Source: Roseateles sp. SL47 (GTDB lineage Bacteria; Pseudomonadota; Gammaproteobacteria; Burkholderiales; Burkholderiaceae_C). From it: DNA of 64,000 nucleotides. Below are positions 61,057 through 64,000 of this stretch, in pieces. The stretch's first letter is position 1. The number at the start of each line of letters is the position of its first letter. A program made the position numbers and the translations under genes. Location of the stretch: the NCBI RefSeq assembly GCF_026625885.1, contig NZ_CP113068.1, positions 434,001 through 498,000 of the forward strand, given 5' to 3'. The notes under the pieces were generated by a model. That model worked only from the letters and a program-made list of their open reading frames with translations. It did no database searches and was not told where the DNA came from.

Positions 61057-61134
61057 TTGACCTTTCAGGCGGCCGGGTGGGTGTGCTGTCCCCCGGCGCC
61101 AAGTGTCAACGGCTCAACCTACGCAGGAGCCCGT

Positions 61135-62568
<1,434 letters not shown>

Positions 62569-62575
62569 TGTCCTT

Positions 62576-62600
62576 CACGGCCTCCTTCGCGGGGGCCGTG
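62576..62600 (+). terminator. hairpin between ahcY and tlyA
   Basis: CACGGCC and GGCCGTG (62576-62582 and 62594-62600) can pair in the 42-base gap, with no run of T. It could reduce read-through or stabilise the upstream message. Confidence 0.4.
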
Positions 62601-62610
62601 CTTCCCACCG

Positions 62611-63396
62611 ATGAGAGCTGACCAGTTGCTGGTGTCCACCGGCTTGGCCCCCACCCGTTCCGCCGCCCAGCGGCTGATCGACCAGGGGGCCGTCTCCTGG
62701 CATTCGCCCAAGGGCTGGGTGCCATTGAAGAAGGCGGGCGAAGCCCTGCCTGACCATGCGGAGCTGCGCATCACCGACGATGCGGAGCTGCGGTATGTCT
62801 CGCGCGGCGGGCTCAAGCTGGAAGGCGCCCTGAAAGCCACCGGCATCGACGTCACCGGCCTGACCGCGCTGGATGTCGGCCAGAGCACCGGCGGCTTCAC
62901 CGACTGCCTGCTCAAGTCCGGCGCCACCCGTGTGGTGGGGCTGGATGTGGGGCACGACCAGCTGCATGCATCGTTGCGTCAGGACCCGCGGGTGGCCGCC
63001 CTGGAAGGCACCCATGTGCGGGCGCTGGCGGAGTCCGGGCTGCGCGAGCGGGCCCCTGCGGTCGGCTTTGATCTGGTGGTGGGCGACCTGAGCTTTATCT
63101 CGATGGTCGGCGCCCTGCCCCATCTGGACCCGTGGCTGGCGCCCGGCGGCCAGGCGCTGCTGCTGGTCAAGCCGCAGTTCGAGCTGGGGCCGCAGGCCAT
63201 CGGCAAGGGCGGGCTGGTGAAGGATGTGACGCTGTATCCGCAGCTGGAGCAGCAGGCGCGCGATGCAGCCGCCGCGCTGGGCTGGCAGGTGCAGGGCTGG
63301 ATGGACAGCCCCATCACCGGCGGCGACGGCAATCGAGAATTTTTCCTGTGGGCCCGCAAGCCGGCCCCGCAGCAGAGGGAGGAACCCACCCCATGA
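62611..63396 (+). CDS. TlyA-family rRNA 2'-O-methyltransferase-like protein
   Basis: 261 residues: N-terminal S4 RNA-binding domain (RADQLLVSTGLAPTRSAAQRLIDQGAVSW) and an FtsJ-type methyltransferase (RGGLKLEGAL, LDVGQSTGGFTDCLLKSGATRVVGLDVG, DLVVGDLSFISM, LLVKPQFELG) with the K-D-K-E type residues. TlyA methylates rRNA in mycobacteria. Its placement between ahcY and metF is common in betaproteobacteria. Confidence 0.9.
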   Translation: MRADQLLVSTGLAPTRSAAQRLIDQGAVSWHSPKGWVPLKKAGEALPDHAELRITDDAELRYVSRGGLKLEGALKATGIDVTGLTALDVGQSTGGFTDCLLKSGATRVVGLDVGHDQLHASLRQDPRVAALEGTHVRALAESGLRERAPAVGFDLVVGDLSFISMVGALPHLDPWLAPGGQALLLVKPQFELGPQAIGKGGLVKDVTLYPQLEQQARDAAAALGWQVQGWMDSPITGGDGNREFFLWARKPAPQQREEPTP

Positions 63397-64000
63397 GCAC
63401 ACCTGTCAGCATCGAATTCTTCCCGCCCAACACGCCGGTCGGCAGCGAGAAGCTCAAGACCGTGGTCCAGGAACTGCGCGCGGTGAATCCGCAGTATTTC
63501 AGCGTGACCTACGGGGCCGGCGGCTCCACCCGCGAGAAGACGCTGGCCACCGTGGCCGACATTGCGAGCCAGGGTTTTGAAGCCGCGCCGCATCTCTCCT
63601 GCGTGGGCTCCACCCGCGAAAACATCGCCGAGATCCTGGCCACCTACCGGGCCCAGAACATCCGCCGCGTGGTGGCGCTGCGCGGCGACCTGCCCAGCGG
63701 CACCGCCACGGCCGGCGAGTTCCGCTATGCGTCGGAACTGGTGGGCTTCATCCGCGAGACGCAGGGGGCCGACTGGGACATTGAAGTCGCCGCCTACCCG
63801 GAATACCACCCGCAGCAGCGTTATGCCGCGCGGGACCTGCAGTTCTTCGCCGACAAGATGAAGGCCGGTGCCAATGGCGCCATCACCCAGTTCTTCTACA
63901 ACCCGGACGCCTACTTCCATTTCGTGGACGCCGCACGGGCATTGGGTGTTGAGGCGCCGATCGTGCCCGGCATCATGCCCATCAACAACTACGCCCGCAT
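63393..64000 (+). CDS. metF: methylenetetrahydrofolate reductase (5' part, runs off window)
   Basis: The first 202 residues of MetF: VSIEFFPPNTPVGSEKL (catalytic Glu), FSVTYGAGGSTREKTL, VALRGDLPSGT and AITQFFYNPDAYF. It reduces methylene-THF to methyl-THF with FAD and NADH, supplying the methyl group for methionine. The ATG overlaps the tlyA stop by 4 bases. The 3' end is outside the window. Confidence 0.97.
   Translation, partial: MSTPVSIEFFPPNTPVGSEKLKTVVQELRAVNPQYFSVTYGAGGSTREKTLATVADIASQGFEAAPHLSCVGSTRENIAEILATYRAQNIRRVVALRGDLPSGTATAGEFRYASELVGFIRETQGADWDIEVAAYPEYHPQQRYAARDLQFFADKMKAGANGAITQFFYNPDAYFHFVDAARALGVEAPIVPGIMPINNYAR

Overview
The window looks like chromosomal DNA of a high-GC betaproteobacterium of the order Burkholderiales, probably in the Roseateles/Mitsuaria/Rubrivivax neighbourhood. 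This is inferred from gene order (lauroyl acyltransferase-dapF-DUF484-xerC beside metK, and a SAH riboswitch-ahcY-tlyA-metF run) and from codon usage. It was not checked by a database search. No rRNA, tRNA or CRISPR array was seen.

Layout. (1) 1-8.7 kb: small unknown genes and a mosaic gene remnant, then a putative natural-product locus. This has a WD40-type protein, an antibiotic-biosynthesis-monooxygenase-like protein facing the other way, and an apparent operon TauD dioxygenase - FMN reductase - GTP cyclohydrolase II - second WD40 protein - formylglycine-generating-enzyme-like protein. GTP cyclohydrolase II with WD-repeat and FGE-like proteins recalls toxoflavin-type (azapteridine) clusters. 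(2) 8.8-14.3 kb: DASS-family anion transporter with two small neighbours, then a LysR regulator divergent from a CMD-alpha/beta-hydrolase fusion and a DUF4865 gene, then a YciI-like gene. (3) 14.4-41 kb: a defence island. It holds a membrane histidine kinase/response regulator pair divergent from a complete type III CBASS operon (TRIP13, two HORMA-related proteins, CD-NTase, NucC). Next come a DUF2971 gene cut by an IS21 element, a PH-domain protein, a KAP P-loop ATPase with a HEPN-like remnant, an IS66 element that cuts an AbiH gene, and a co-directional five-gene set: MBL hydrolase - caspase-like protease - unknown protein - AAA ATPase - subtilisin-like protease (the last two resemble IetAS). 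The island ends just downstream of glmS. (4) 41-64 kb: core genes: glmS, Lrp, rlmI, cytochrome b561, an outer-membrane protein, xerC, DUF484, dapF, lauroyl acyltransferase, metK, a response regulator-GGDEF protein, a YcaQ-like glycosylase, AraC, an aldo/keto reductase, Lrp, a cysteine desulfurase-MBL-rhodanese triple fusion, a HAD phosphatase, and the S-adenosyl cycle genes ahcY, tlyA and metF behind a SAH riboswitch.

How the parts work together. In the CBASS, HORMA/TRIP13 gates a nucleotide cyclase whose product should activate the NucC endonuclease; the kinase pair may control its expression. In the five-gene set, two different proteases (subtilisin and caspase type) sit with an ATPase, an MBL hydrolase and an unknown protein, which suggests a proteolytic abortive-infection cascade larger than plain IetAS. 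The right-hand genes rebuild and recycle SAM (MetK makes it, AhcY clears SAH, MetF supplies methyl groups).

The best candidates for something undescribed are the five-gene protease operon (32.9-40.5 kb), the kinase-linked CBASS (14.9-21.6 kb) and the WD40/FGE/GTP-cyclohydrolase locus (1.5-8.7 kb).
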